Positions 10,931 to 22,400 of a stretch of 64,000 nt of DNA are shown in pieces. Every line of letters starts with the position of its first letter. The first letter of the stretch is position 1. The translations under genes were made by a program, and so were the position numbers. The notes beneath the pieces are model-generated. The model saw nothing but the letters and a program-made list of their open reading frames with translations. It was not told the DNA's origin and ran no database searches. Source of the stretch: Hirundichthys speculiger (lineage: Eukaryota; Chordata; Actinopteri; Beloniformes; Exocoetidae). The stretch covers positions 1,895,001 to 1,959,000 of the forward strand of contig JAGFBZ010000178.1 in assembly GCA_018398805.1 (NCBI GenBank). Direction: 5' to 3'.

Positions 10931-11930
10931 TGCGGTTTTTATAATGGTCACAACTCCAAGTGATACCATGTCAAAATGCTACCAAAACATAAACGCAAAA
11001 TTATGGTTACGGTAAGTAACTTGCATGCACTGTGTCAACACCATTCAGGAGATAATTCTGTGATGCTCCCCAACAATACACAATTTTTTTTTTTTTTAAA
11101 GAAAACAACGGCCCATTTTCATTTTGCATGTGATCCGCAGCAGCTTACAGTTGTGCCGTGTTACATGTTATGACCTGGTCAGACTCATGGAAAGTGGTGC
11201 ATGTCTGAGTGTGGCGTATGAGGCCTTGAAGCCTGTGGTTGTTGGAAACATGTGCTGCAGTGCACCACAGGTGTGTAGAAATGGAGTAACAGCACAGTTT
11301 ATGCAGGTCCATAAATCACATCAAACTGCCTGAAATTTGACATGTTAATGAATCCTCCCTCCACATTCAAACGCACATGGAAAACAATAACCCAGCCCAT
11401 CATTTAATAAATCAAGACCGTATGATTTTCCATGAAAAATGCTCACAGACTCCTTAAAGCGCCGAAATCACCGGTTTTGGCCTTGATCCTGCACAAGTTA
11501 AGAAGGGTAAAGGCAAATTCTCATGCCGGCCTCTCTTTTCTTTCACCGCTGATACAATCTGGGCGCCGTCGGCGTGTGGCCTGCCTCTTTCCGGCGCTAC
11601 CTCAGTGTACGGTTTGGAGATATCTGGAATAGCTGCAGTCTTGTTAATATGTCTCCCCGACTGAGTACATCTGGAGAATCTCTCACACACTTCCTCAGCT
11701 GCTTCAGTCGACAAATCGTATTCGCTTTGGATGCATGTACTGCAATACAATATCATACACGTTAACAATAAAACACTGTGTATATCGTGAAAATATTTTA
11801 TGTTTCATAGTGTAAATGATCGAGATGGACCACACAGGAAGTCTCAATGTGCACGTCAAATGATTCAAAACTGTACCATTAAAAATGCATTATTTCTACT
11901 TTAAAATAAGGTATGTCCTCTTTTTGACTT
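10931..11930. other. no gene recognised
   Basis: Short ORFs at 10976-11768 overlap on both strands and lack domains, codon bias or splice context. A T13 run lies at 11084-11097. No repeat family was recognised. Confidence 0.4.
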
Positions 11931-11938
11931 ATCTATAC

Positions 11939-13545
11939 TAGGGATGTGCACGGTTACTCGGGTACTCGAGTACTCGAGTAGACAATCTGCTACTCGGTTA
12001 CAAATTACTAATCGGGTAACCGCCGCCCGCCGGATTGTTTCATTGTCGCTCTCTTTTTCGCCTAAAAGTGGTACATTTCAGCCTTTTACACCCACCGCAC
12101 CGTGGTCAAAGACGATCTTTGCCGTAGCTGCAATGTTGGCTTTCCCAGAAGCCCGTGTGTCGTCACATGACGGGCTAAAATCCAATGAGAAAACATGATC
12201 TGCCAAAGATCGTTTATTTACATCAAGATGGTTGCTCTGTTGCCGTGTGTGATCACTACCATCAGGAAATCTTCCCGCAAATCCTAATAAATAATGTGTA
12301 AATTAACATGTGTATTTCATGCAAATTGAGACAATTAAATGTGCCTGAGATTAATAAGAACCTGTGTTTACTGCAGAAAATAAACTAACACACACAATTG
12401 TCTGTGAAACTCATGTAGCATATTGTCCACGCTTTACAATAGTGCTGCGTTGTGGTCGTCAAGTGGAATCGACGAACAGACAGGAGCCTGACATGATTGA
12501 CGGCTAGCTTTGTTTGTGTAAGAAGATGGCGAGTAAAAGTGCTGTGTGGGACCACTTTGATATGGACAAAGACGACACAAACAAGGTTGTATGTCGCATT
12601 TGTAATTTGTAAGCTGCAGGACTGATCGTAAACAGACTGAGGAGTCGGCTCTCACCTGAGCATGTGGACATGCTTATCGCACTGAATAAAAATGAATAGG
12701 CAGGGAGGGATCGCACAGTTGTACACATGTTTTGTACACTTAAATGTTTAGGCTATACAGATTAGGCTATTGTTTTGAGTTTGTATGTTAATTAATTTAA
12801 GCGCACAAGTTGTGTTAAAAATAGCCTTTATTATTTATCTGTTCGATTGTTTTTTGTCATGACGGACTCAGGGTTGTGTGTGCCTGACTGCGCAAAGGTG
12901 GAGGCTGCGGCGCTTCTAATTTTTCATTTAAATGCATTTATTGTTCAATAAATAAATCAATACTTCGTTGACATGGTTGGACATTTCGATTTATTGGACA
13001 CGTATTGTTTAAATAGAAATCATATAAAGTGTACACTTATTTGGGTTGTGCCGGTTCAGCTTTTAGATAAAGCGATCAAGATTCACTCACGTGCATCCAC
13101 ATAACCATCCACATTAAAAGACTTGGTCTTTTTTCGATTCTACAACTTCATGAAACTTAATTTATGTTTTTTGTGTAGTAATGCATCCAACCGCATACAC
13201 GTTAATTTTATTTGCAAGGACATGGAAGAAACACGAAAGCATACGCACTGCTAATTACTGAAAGAAAAAAAAATCCCGGCGTGCGCTCCGTCCAGAGGGG
13301 AACCTTTTTTTTTTTTCCAGTCATAATAAACTCATTTGTGCATTTTTTTTTTTCAGCCATAAACTTATGTGCATCTTCAACTCCAATCTACTCTTATTAA
13401 CCATGATATTTTGTCTGACGACGCTGTGTGTCAGCAATGCGCTGTCTGATGGACAGAGCTCATTTATTTATTTAATTACTCGGTTACTCGATTAGTACCA
13501 GGCACGGGTACTCGGTTAGAAAATTACTCGAAATGCCCATCCCTA
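11939..13545 (+). mobile_element. hAT element with BED-finger remnant
   Basis: The left end is TAGGGATGTGCA and the right end is TGCCCATCCCTA. The exact 8-bp duplication ATCTATAC lies on both sides (11931-11938 and 13546-13553). The subterminal DNA is rich in ACTCGGTTACTCG words at both ends, as in many fish hAT elements. At 1607 bp it is the longest hAT copy in the window but still far below an autonomous length. Only the first coding piece of a transposase remains (12526-12612). Confidence 0.9.
12526..12612 (+). pseudogene. N-terminus of hAT transposase, BED zinc finger start
   Basis: The frame begins MASKSAVWDHFDMDKDD and continues to VVCRICNL before a stop. The Trp-x2-Phe and Cys-x2-Cys spacing is the first half of a BED zinc finger, the DNA-binding domain at the start of Ac-like hAT transposases. 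The histidine half and the whole catalytic RNase-H-like domain are missing. It is too short to be made as a functional protein. Confidence 0.7.
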
Positions 13546-13553
13546 ATCTATAC

Positions 13554-14086
13554 TACAAACGTTAAGTTTCTTGACATTTCTTCTTAAAATAAAGGTGTCA
13601 GAGCAGATTTAAGGTCTTGTTCAGATCTCACCTCTTTAGGTCGACCCAAAGGAGTTTTGGTCATGAGTGTGGTTCACTTGGGTCCGCGTGAACACAACAA
13701 CAGCACTCTGGTGCACCAAACGCCCGTACCGTGAACGGTTGAAGAGTTGTTCTCGGTGCAGCTGTCGTCAAACTCCACTGTGGTTCTTTCTGGTGTGAAA
13801 GCTCCACAACCTCTGGCCGAGCCAACTACAGGGTGTACAGCACATGTTGAGCCAAAGAGGCTTCCGTAGTTCGTTGTCAGCTGTGAAGGAGAACGTAAAA
13901 CGTGACAAACGAATGTCACACTATCGACTGCCAGCCACTTAATTTACAAGCTGTTTATCTCATCTGGAGCGGAACAAGGAAATAATATATTAAAAAACCT
14001 TGTCAACAACGTGTACGGTAGTTGTTGTGTCGCCCTGCTTTTCAGCTCTTTGCCAAGTGGCATGTGGTGCAGCATTTAAGTTAAAG
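13554..14086. other. no gene; possibly part of a split MITE
   Basis: The sequence around 13618-13920 (TTCACTTGGG, GTGCACCAAACG, GTGTGAAAGC words) and the sequence after 14540 (GAAACC, TGTGCGCCGACGTGTGAAAT) have the feel of the two arms of one nonautonomous element interrupted by the hAT MITE at 14087-14531. Clean ends could not be defined. Confidence 0.25.
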
Positions 14087-14531
14087 CAGTGCTTCTCAGT
14101 TATTTTCTGCTGCTAACCCCCTACGAAGAAGAAAAACAAAAAGTGCATCAATCCCACCATAGTCACAATGAAGCAGCGCTACATCAGCATCGTCATATTT
14201 CCTCCTCTTAACTTTCTGATGACTTTCGTTTGTCTCATTATCTCCGTCTCTCCTCCTTTCTTTTCATCCTTGTTAAATATTTTTCCGTGGTGTCTCTTGA
14301 GGGTTTGTTCACTTCATATCTCTTGTTCTCTGTGCTGTGTACGCGCATGTCCGTGCAAAAAAACCCCGACACAATATAGCTTGTACTCCCTGATGCACAC
14401 TGTGACAATGAGAGCACCACCGCCCCCTACTGGAGTATATGTGCAATAACACTTTATTCCAGTATGATGAAAAAAGCATATTTCCCATGGTCACCCCCCC
14501 TGGGTCGCGCCCCTCTATTTGAGAAGGACTG
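14087..14531. mobile_element. hAT-type MITE, CAGTGCTTCTC family
   Basis: The left end is CAGTGCTTCTCAGTTATTTT. The right end, read inward, is CAGTCCTTCTCAAATAGAGG. Flanks are AGTTAAAG (14079-14086) and GGTTAGAG (14532-14539), six of eight identical, consistent with an old 8-bp duplication. The interior has stretches ending CCCCCTACTGG and GGTCGCGCCCC that belong to this MITE type. There is no coding capacity. Confidence 0.75.
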
Positions 14532-14539
14532 GGTTAGAG

Positions 14540-16231
14540 TGAAACCAACATTATGTGAACATGAACCAGATTAACTGAGAAATGATAAACGTATTTTGGT
14601 GTGCGCCGACGTGTGAAATCAACCTCGGCTAACTCGGTGTGGTCATAAATGTGATACTTTTGGTTTGTAGGAGCTGCTGTGTCATTTTGGCTGTGTGCTT
14701 TGGATTGTTCTGCTGGACTAATCCTCCTCTGCCAAGCTCAGAGAAGAGTAGGACAGCGTTTTATAATATTCAAACTTATTCATAATGATCTGGATGCTGC
14801 CTTAAAAAACAGCTTTTGTGCTTATGCAGCCCCTCATTATCACACTCCCACCTCCGTGCTCCACTGGTTGGACTGATCCATGCTTTGTGGTAGCCCTGGG
14901 CAGGTGGATGCCATTAATACGGAGCACGGAGCATCAGACAAAATGTCAAAGTGGAAAGAAATGGGGAGGAAAGGCTGGAGCCTAACCCAGTTGTCACTGG
15001 GTAAGAAGCGGTGTGCAACCTGGACGGGTCTATCGCTGGGCCATACCAAGACAAACAAAGGTCCATGTTCATATTCGCCCTTGCATGTAAGTACAGGAAT
15101 ATCTGTAGGAGTACCAGAAGAAAACCCATCCACAATTACATAATATGTTACTTTAAAAGGAAACAGAATCACTCAGGGATTACTTTGTTCTAGCAGTAGA
15201 GTTCTGAAAATATGTATTTCAGTGAGGCGTTCAGTGAAATAAGAGCGTGGAGTCGTCCGGCGTCCCCATTTATCTCCACCCAGCATCATGTTGTCTTGCG
15301 TCTGCTGTTCCTCTGAAGACGGTCGCAGGAAGCTTCAGGACTGATTTCCAAAGAGGCAAACCCAGTCACCAAAAGTCATGGTTGCGAACGGAGCTGTTGA
15401 ACTGTATCTCTGTGGTGTTTTGAGGAAAACATGGCTGTTTTCTAAGGAGGTTGTGCCGTCACCGTAACAGTTTCCAGTTAGCAGCTGACAGGTCTAATTC
15501 ACAGTCGACCGTGTCCCTTAATACCTCACTTTAATGAAGCGTCACCTAGCTGCAGCAATCACCCGTCCCTACTATCTGCAAGAGCCAGACAAAGTGTGAG
15601 TTCCTGATCCCGTCCCAGTGGGACATCGATGTAACGCTTACAGTGCAATGCCACGCATCAACAACGGTGAAACCAGCTCACGAAAGCAAACTCAGAAAGT
15701 CAGCGATGCCTCACCTACCCCGACGCCAGAATCCAACACTGCTGCTGCAACAAGAAAGAAAACACTTTGTCTTCTTTTATTCACAGTAAGTCAGAGATGC
15801 ATACGGTCCTGTTCTGGTCCGCTCAGGCGTCGAGCCATCCAGAGTTAAATGAAACACACCATTACTTCCACATTCCAAGACCAGAAACTGGTCATAAATT
15901 ACGCAGCGTACGTCAAATTACATGGCATTTACAAGGCGGAATACATACCGACAGTGATGCTCCCCAGAATATGCAGCATGTGGGTTTGAAAACGGTCCAC
16001 GTCACAAACATGAAGACATCTGGACATTTGGTCCGCTGTTGAAACAGGCAGGACACGACTCCTTTAAAGCGATCTAAAACATGCATCCATGCATGCACAC
16101 ACCGGACATTCTTTCTATATGAAAACCAGTTTGTATGCAGGAAGAGACATTTGCATGGCTTTTGGGCGCATGTGTCCAAGATTCTGGGAACTCTGAGGTA
16201 ACGCATGCATTGAGAGGTGGATCATTTAACG
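14540..16231. other. no gene recognised
   Basis: ORFs at 14679-15193 and 15618-16206 overlap on opposite strands and have no domain or splice-compatible structure. No repeat was recognised. Confidence 0.4.
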
Positions 16232-16568
16232 CAGCCATTCCCAAACTTCAGAATACCAAGGCCCAAACTGAAATGTGAAAAATCTCTGCGGCCCATGCAA
16301 ACCTTTAAACACCACTTTTTATGATCAACACACAAGACTAAAAGTTAATATAAGGGGTCAACAAATAAGGTGACACTTGTCTCTTGTCATTTTAAGTTAA
16401 GATTACAGTAGAATAACACTCAATTAGTTTGTTTTATTATTTCTAAGTGTTTTTTAAATCGTGTAATTAACATTTTAGAGTTATTAAAAAAAAACGAGGA
16501 TTTAAAACATTTATTTTTATTGACCTCGAACGGCCCACCTGCAGTACCCCACACTTTGGGAATCACTG
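16232..16568. mobile_element. hAT-type MITE, CAG-ATTCCCAAA family
   Basis: The left end CAGCCATTCCCAAACTT and the inward-read right end CAGTGATTCCCAAAGTG are a clear inverted pair. Exact duplications ATTTAACG sit at 16224-16231 and 16569-16576. Inside are the GCGGCCCA and CGGCCCACCTGCAGTACCCC blocks seen near the ends of this hAT MITE class. The length is 337 bp and it is noncoding. Confidence 0.9.
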
Positions 16569-16576
16569 ATTTAACG

Positions 16577-18242
16577 TTTAAGATATTTTTTCCCGCCCTC
16601 TGTTTACACAGTCGTGCTGTTTGCTGGATGTCGCCGGATTGACGGCCTCGTCGGTCCGATTCATCAGCTGCCGTCCGGTCCCTGAGGGCGTCTGCCGCTC
16701 ATAAACGTCTACTGTGCCATGTGACATAAGATTGGAAATTAGCAGATTTAAACAAGCCTTCTGTAACGGCGAGGTAGTAGTATTCAGCGAAGCCTTTGAT
16801 CCGGCCGTTACTGGATCGCCATGACAAGTCCAGTTAGCCCCCCCCCCCCCTCCCCCCACAGTAACTCATTGTGCAGAGAGCTGTAGATGAACTAATCACT
16901 GCTGCCCTCAGAAGTCTGAGCGAGGAGATGAAGCAGAAACACAGTGGAAACATTGTCATCGTTCACTTTTGATGTGAAAACATATGATGCCATCACTTTA
17001 TCTGATTTTTTTTTTTTTTTCCAAATTAGTTAGCCCAAATGAAATGAAGCAGATCAAACGAGATGAAGGACTCATTTAATTGCATTACACGCCCACGCTC
17101 AGCTTCCTGCAGTAAACTGTTGTTGTTTGTCTGCAGGAACGGACGTTTCGATGGACAGATAATGATGCTCCTGGACGCGACAGTTCTTATCGGCTCCCCG
17201 TCGACACGACTAGCGCCCCACGGCCCCCACTTGACCACATGGTATCTCACAAACAGGCCTGCAGGCTTTGTCACAAAGATTTTCAAACGCCACATTTATC
17301 TGGTTTCCAACAGGCGATCGATGGACCCCAGACGTCATAATCAATCCCCTGGAAAAAAATAATAAAAAATAAATAAACCGCTGCTCCGGTGATGCACGCT
17401 CAAAGACAAAGCCGAGCACAGATACCGACTCCGTGCCACCCTCTATCTACCGCCTCCAAAAGGTGGTGGTAGATGAAAAATAAAAAAAGGAGGAAAGATC
17501 TTGAAATGCCATTTCGTGACTTTTTGGAGGAGCTAATCTATTCTATTTAATGTAGTTCAGAGGGACCCCGTCTCCGCGCTGAAGACACAAGGAAGGATTA
17601 GTCCTCATACAGCGGTGGCAAGATGAAAGGAGATAAACCACTTAGCCTCGTTCTTGGATGACTTTATATATTTATTTCCCTCAAGTCTCTTCCCAACGTT
17701 TGAAAAGGGATTTAGCCGCAAAGACACTTAAGTCTCTGGAATTTAATCTTTTTTTTTTTCTCCTTTCAAATAATTTCTTCTCTGCTCCGCTGAGTTTTAT
17801 GAACTTTAGACAGTAGTTCAGGGAGGGCTGAATGACAGAATTTTGTGCGTTGACTGTGGCTTTTGCTGTTAAAAAGAAAAAGGAGCAGCGACAGTATTAT
17901 TTTTAGTCTTCAGCAGGTTGTCGGCCACGACTGTCTCTGCGCATCGCGCTTGTATCATTCAAGTTTTTCCATCTTGACGATCCGTTGCACAGCCTTGGTG
18001 TCTGCCTGGGAGTGTGACCCGTCTGCTCTTCGGTATCTTCCCACTGCTCTATTGACTCTGCGCTGTGAGCCGAGCCTGCTGAGGGGTGCCGACCCCGAGC
18101 TCTGGCCCCTGCACATCAAAGGCTCCTCATGGAGGATGTTAATATTTGCTCAGGTGCATCTTGCGAGTCTCCCTCTCTGAACAGGACTGCTCCGAGCATA
18201 TAAATATATCAGAGGCCAAAGGGACGTCTGGTCACACTGTCC

Positions 18243-18278
<36 letters not shown>

Positions 18279-18996
18279 AAATAAGGGATGGGAGTGGATG
18301 ACAGAGTGCGCTGTCGCAAAACACACACTCATGCACACAGAGCCCACCCCTCCTTCAGACTCCTCCGGTCTGTAGCCTGCATTTGAACCCCCTCTTTCCT
18401 TTCTTCCAGGTGGCCCCCTGACCTCCGGCTGCCCTTTGGTCGGGGGGTGAGGGTGGGGGGGACACGGACAGGACAGCTGGGGACAACAGGAGCCCTGTCC
18501 CATGATCCGTGCATCGCCTTTGAACTTCTGCCGCCTCTTTCCAAGACAAAGGGATCCCTCTTGAGAAATTGATGGTTTACCCAACGTTGCAAACAAAGAC
18601 ATTCTGGCGAGATTAAGGGTCCTTTCGCACCGTGGTTTGTTTGCTCTGGTCTGAATAACTTGATGAGCTTGTAAACCTGCAGTTTCCTTCGCTGCGAGCG
18701 TGCTAACATGCGTCACTTCAAAGCGGGCGGCTCTCGCATCCAGCGTTGCACCTCACGGCGACGCTTGGCAGTAGATGTTTCTCACGCGCAAGCTAACGGT
18801 CAACCAACTTTCGTTTCACCCAGTGCACAAGCAAACCGGACGCTTTGACACGGTCCCATCCCCGCCGCACACGGTCTCATTAGCAGCAGCTGTGCAGCAA
18901 TACATTTGGCTGCGTGATGCTTGCGTCGACGCCTGAAATGGAACGGCGCTTCTGCTGCAACTTCAGTGGACCTATGATTCAGTTTGGCAGCGCATG
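16577..18996. other. no gene; simple repeats and C/G runs
   Basis: Noted are a C-rich run at 16836-16857 and a TG/GA dinucleotide stretch at 18243-18278. The long minus-strand frame at 18150-18716 is an accidental opening across this repeat and GC-rich DNA. The region from 18620 to 18850 may be a nonautonomous element (CACCGTGGTTTGTTTGC and an inverted-looking GCAAACCGGACGC), but the borders are unclear. Confidence 0.35.
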
Positions 18997-19452
18997 ACTC
19001 CAGATTTTATGACTTTATGATGTGATTGTCCCTGAAATGAAAGCCTTCATTGTGCATGGGGCTTGAGGAAATATCTGAAATTGAGGACTACTGGGCAGGT
19101 GATGTCACGATAATCAAATTAGATGACAAATCTACTTCCATTCCAAATTTTGGTTCATACTGAAGATATTTCTCATTTACAGTATGCCTTTATCTCAAAT
19201 CACTTTAAAGTTATTGCCTTTTGAAACCTTGATATCAAAATTGAACATTTTCCAACATGGCCGCCACCTTGTGACGTCAAAATATGCAAATTATATTAAT
19301 AATTTGACTCCCATCACAGACTTTGAGTCATACTGAACAATTTTCTCATTGACAGTATACCATTATCTGAAACTACTTCCAAGTTATAGCCTTATGAAAT
19401 CTTCATATCAAAACTGTATATTTTCTTGAAAAAACTCCAGTGCCTAAAAGGT
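18997..19452 (+). mobile_element. lone piggyBac-type 3' end
   Basis: This segment aligns over about 450 bp with 63194-63640, the right half of the piggyBac-like element near the window end. Shared blocks include CATTGTGCATGGGGCTTGAG, TTCCAACATGGCCGCCACCT and TTTTCTTGAAAAAA. It ends GTGCCTAAAAGGTG instead of GCGCCTAAAGGG-TTAA, so the terminus is damaged. No matching left end lies upstream, which makes it a truncated copy. Confidence 0.75.
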
Positions 19453-20289
19453 GAATCTGACAGAAACTAAAGTCTATGTTTAATTCAGTGCCAGAAAACA
19501 TGTCATTTTGGGGGTTTTGGAGCTGATTTGGTTGGTTCTCACCAGGGTTTGCCACCTGATTGGAAATAAGGCGACCCCTTTCTGGAGGTCTGATTCTTCT
19601 GGTCCGCACCTGAGAGTGCCTTCGCCATAACCCTTCTTAATGGTGCATCTCCACCAAAACAGCATCACTGATTGCAGCACCTTACAGAGAGTCTGGCCAG
19701 CAGCTCCCAGTGATGCTTACACAATGATGTCACGCTAGCATGACTTGGCACGGGCAGCTTGTTTACGCTGATCTCCGCCAGTAAGAATCCTCAGCTGCCT
19801 CCGTCGACAGCCAACACAGATAGACAGACGTGGAATCTATAAACTCCAGCATCGAATCAAAGGAGCTGGAAGGCTGTCAGCTCCACATCTGTGGAGGAAT
19901 CTGAGTGTGAGACCAATCTGTTTTGTAACCGGCTCGGTGACCATACGCACACTGCTGGAGACCTGCAGAAATCTGCTGCTGCTGTTCAGCACATGTAATC
20001 AGGCACCAGTCCACCAGGACATGTGTGGAGTCTGGGAGCCCCAGGCAGCAATGGAGGTATAAAATCCTCACAGTACAAATCAGAAAGTCTTCAGTTCGTA
20101 TGCAAATAACAGAACAGTCAGCAGACGTCACGAGCCCTGGATATTTATGGATTTGATTTCATCCTAGTTGTATTTGTAAAAATACATCCATTCATACACA
20201 ACTGCACAACTGCAACACATTCCAAAGTGTAAAACTTTAACTTTTCTTTTAACCATCTGCTGTTACCTGTCGTAACACTGACAAAGCAT
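19453..20289. other. no gene recognised
   Basis: Minus-strand ORFs at 19403-19680 and 19877-20131 have no domain. No repeat ends were found. Confidence 0.4.
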
Positions 20290-20297
20290 CCTGGCAT

Positions 20298-21323
20298 CAA
20301 GGTTATTATCGTTAACGAAAACGAATGAAATAACGAAAACTAGAATTGAAAAAACATTTTCATTAACTGAAATAAAATAAAAACGAGTTTTTTAAAAAAC
20401 GATAACTAACTGAAACTGTATTAAGTGTTTATAAAACAAATCAAAATTAACTATAATAATATCAAGAACGTCCTTTGTTTTCGTATTTGTAATTTTTTTC
20501 TCATAAAGGTTTGAAATCTATTAACTTCGCTCCGCCGTACAACAACAACTGCAAAAAAAAAAAAAAAGTGATCAGCAGTGATGGCTGCGGCAAAAGTTTG
20601 GAGAAAGCGGCACAGTCCTATTTGGGATTTGGGAATGGGAAAATACTTTATTTATCCAATAAAGGGAAATTCAATACTGTAGTAAGGGCTCTCTTTTTTT
20701 TTTCTTTGACTATGACTGTGTTAACGATCAAAATAAGTGCCTTGTTGTAGAAGCAGGTGATCTAATGTGTGGAATACTTCTCAAGGAGAAAAAAACCCAC
20801 GAATCTGAAAGTCCATTTGAAAAGCTCGCACCAGAAGGCTAACCAAGACTAGCTGGATAAGCTAGCCTAAGCTAGCCCCCTGGAAAGAAGGCTAACCAAG
20901 ACTACCTGGATAAGCTAGCCTAAGCTAGCCCCCTGGAAAGAGAAGCTACAGCTGCAGGCCAGTCAGCGTTGGGAAGGACCGGGAGAAAACAGCAACTATA
21001 ATGGACTGTTTCCACGGAGACCAGATAGCTGCTGGTCAGTAAATACGCAGGAACACCACAAGCGGGAAGATGCATTGATAAATATGCTTATTGAGACCAG
21101 GAATGTAAACACGACTATGTGACTCGATAGCCTTCAAAAAGTTCAGTGCTTCACTCCAACCAAAATTAAAACCCTAATTTACTAAATAAAACTAAAACTA
21201 ACACTCAAACTAATAAAAACTAAAACTAAGTATTTCAAAACAAAAATGAAAAAACTAGCAAAACTGCTCTAAAAACAAATTAAAACTAAAACTAATGGAA
21301 AATCCAAAACTATTATAACCCTG
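20298..21323. mobile_element. hAT element, CAGGGTTATTATAGTT-ended family
   Basis: The left end is CAAGGTTATTATCGTTAACG. The right end, read inward, is CAGGGTTATAATAGTTTTGG. Flanks are CCTGGCAT (20290-20297) and CCTGCCAT (21324-21331), one mismatch. Both subterminal regions are dense in AACTAAAAC/ACGAAAAC words, typical of this hAT family. The centre contains a 53-bp tandem duplication. The ORF at 20511-20750 is not a recognisable transposase. Confidence 0.85.
20835..20940 (+). repeat. 53-bp tandem duplication inside hAT element
   Basis: Two copies, 20835-20887 and 20888-20940, differ at a single base (AGCTGG versus ACCTGG). Each contains the internally repeated words AAGCTAGCCTAAGCTAGC. Confidence 0.9.
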
Positions 21324-21331
21324 CCTGCCAT

Positions 21332-21726
21332 TGAGGATACCAAACAGTTAATCATTTATTATAGTTTTTCTTATTCCATCCTTCCCACAAACATGTGCTG
21401 AAGGGTATATATTTCAATGTAACACAGTGCTGTTGTTTTGTTTTGGGGGCCTCTTGTTTAGAAAATGTGCCATGCTGTGAGCCACGCAGTTCAGATTTGC
21501 AGGGTACTGTGACATCACAAACCCAGATTAAAGAAGAATTACCCAACTTCACCATCTTTATTCACAGCCAGTTTGACATCATGCTTCATTTTCTGCGTCT
21601 GACTCTGGCATCCCGAAACCATCTTCTGTGAGCAGATCTGTTTTTGTACGGCTTCTCTCTGGCATCCCGAGCTACGTTAGCCTCGTTAAGATTTAAAGCA
21701 GCACAGAGCGACGTTTGTCATTTTTA
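21332..21726. other. no gene recognised
   Basis: A short local repeat, TCTGGCATCCCGA, occurs at about 21604 and 21659. Otherwise nothing could be assigned. Confidence 0.4.
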
Positions 21727-21975
21727 GCTCAGGGCTTCATCCTGGACAGGTCGGCAGTCAACCACAACCACTCATACTCACTCCCATCTGCTATTTAAAA
21801 TCACCAGTCAGCTGAACCTGCAGGTTTTTAGGACTGCAGGAGGAAAACAAGCGTTTGCAGAGTAAAACCCACACAAGCACGGAGAGAACACGCAAACTCC
21901 ACGCAGAAATGCCCCAGCCAAGATTCAAACCAGGTGGTTGTGAAGCAACAGCGCCAACCACCACAGTCATGATCA
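21727..21975 (-). repeat. tRNA-derived fish SINE
   Basis: On the minus strand it begins with a tRNA-like head (GGTTGGCGCTGTTGC, then B box GGTTTGAATCTTGG). The conserved body follows: TTTCTGCGTGGAGTTTGCGT, CTTGTGTGGGTTTT, a CTGCAGTCCTAAAAACCTGC block, GGTGATTTTAAAT, and GACTGCCGACCTGTCCAGGA. This order is that of a widespread teleost SINE. A tail fragment of the same family lies at 45601-45712. It adjoins a Tc1 transposase fossil on its upstream side. Confidence 0.8.
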
Positions 21976-22400
21976 TTAAAGCACTCTCAGTTTGTCTGGT
22001 CTGTCCGGTACCCGTCGCTTCCTCTTCCTCAGCCGTACCTTTTTAATGTGTGCTGATTGTGGTTTGGCCTTGTCTTTGTTGAAAAATGTCTGGACATCCT
22101 GGACAAGATGTGGTCTTGAAGGCAGCATGTGCTGTTGTAACATCTCAATGTGGCTTCCTGCATTGATGCTGCCAGCAAACAGATGGAAATGACCTTTACG
22201 AGGGCGCCGATGCAACCTCGTACCACCACAGAGCCCGGTTTTTGGTTTTGTTGCTGATGACAGCCTGGCCAGACCTTTGGGTCTCTGGTCTGGAGCACAC
22301 AGGACCAGTTTGTCCAACCACAAAGCGATGGTCCGCCCCAGGTGCCCTCCGTACCGTCGGTTTCCCACAGCAATCCCTCGCCATTGTGGTTATCTGTCGG
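21976..22400 (-). pseudogene. Tc1-like DDE transposase fossil
   Basis: One minus-strand frame reads QKPGSVVVRGCIGALVK (about 22230-22280). After a frameshift another reads GSINAGSHIEMLQQHMLPSR and FFNKDKAKPQSAHIKKVRLR. These are the catalytic-core blocks of Tc1 transposases, usually written xPxSVMVWGC, INxExYIxxLEQHMLPSR and FQQDNAKPHSA. The Asp of the second block is still present at the D of NKDKAKP, although both neighbours are altered. The final Glu region and the N-terminal helix-turn-helix domains are missing. It is inactive. Confidence 0.75.

Noticed and set aside
18150..18716. A 188-residue minus-strand ORF, among the longest in the window
   Set aside because: It crosses a TG/GA microsatellite (giving HTHTHT and SLSLS) and C/G-rich DNA, has no domain, and overlaps other frames of similar length.
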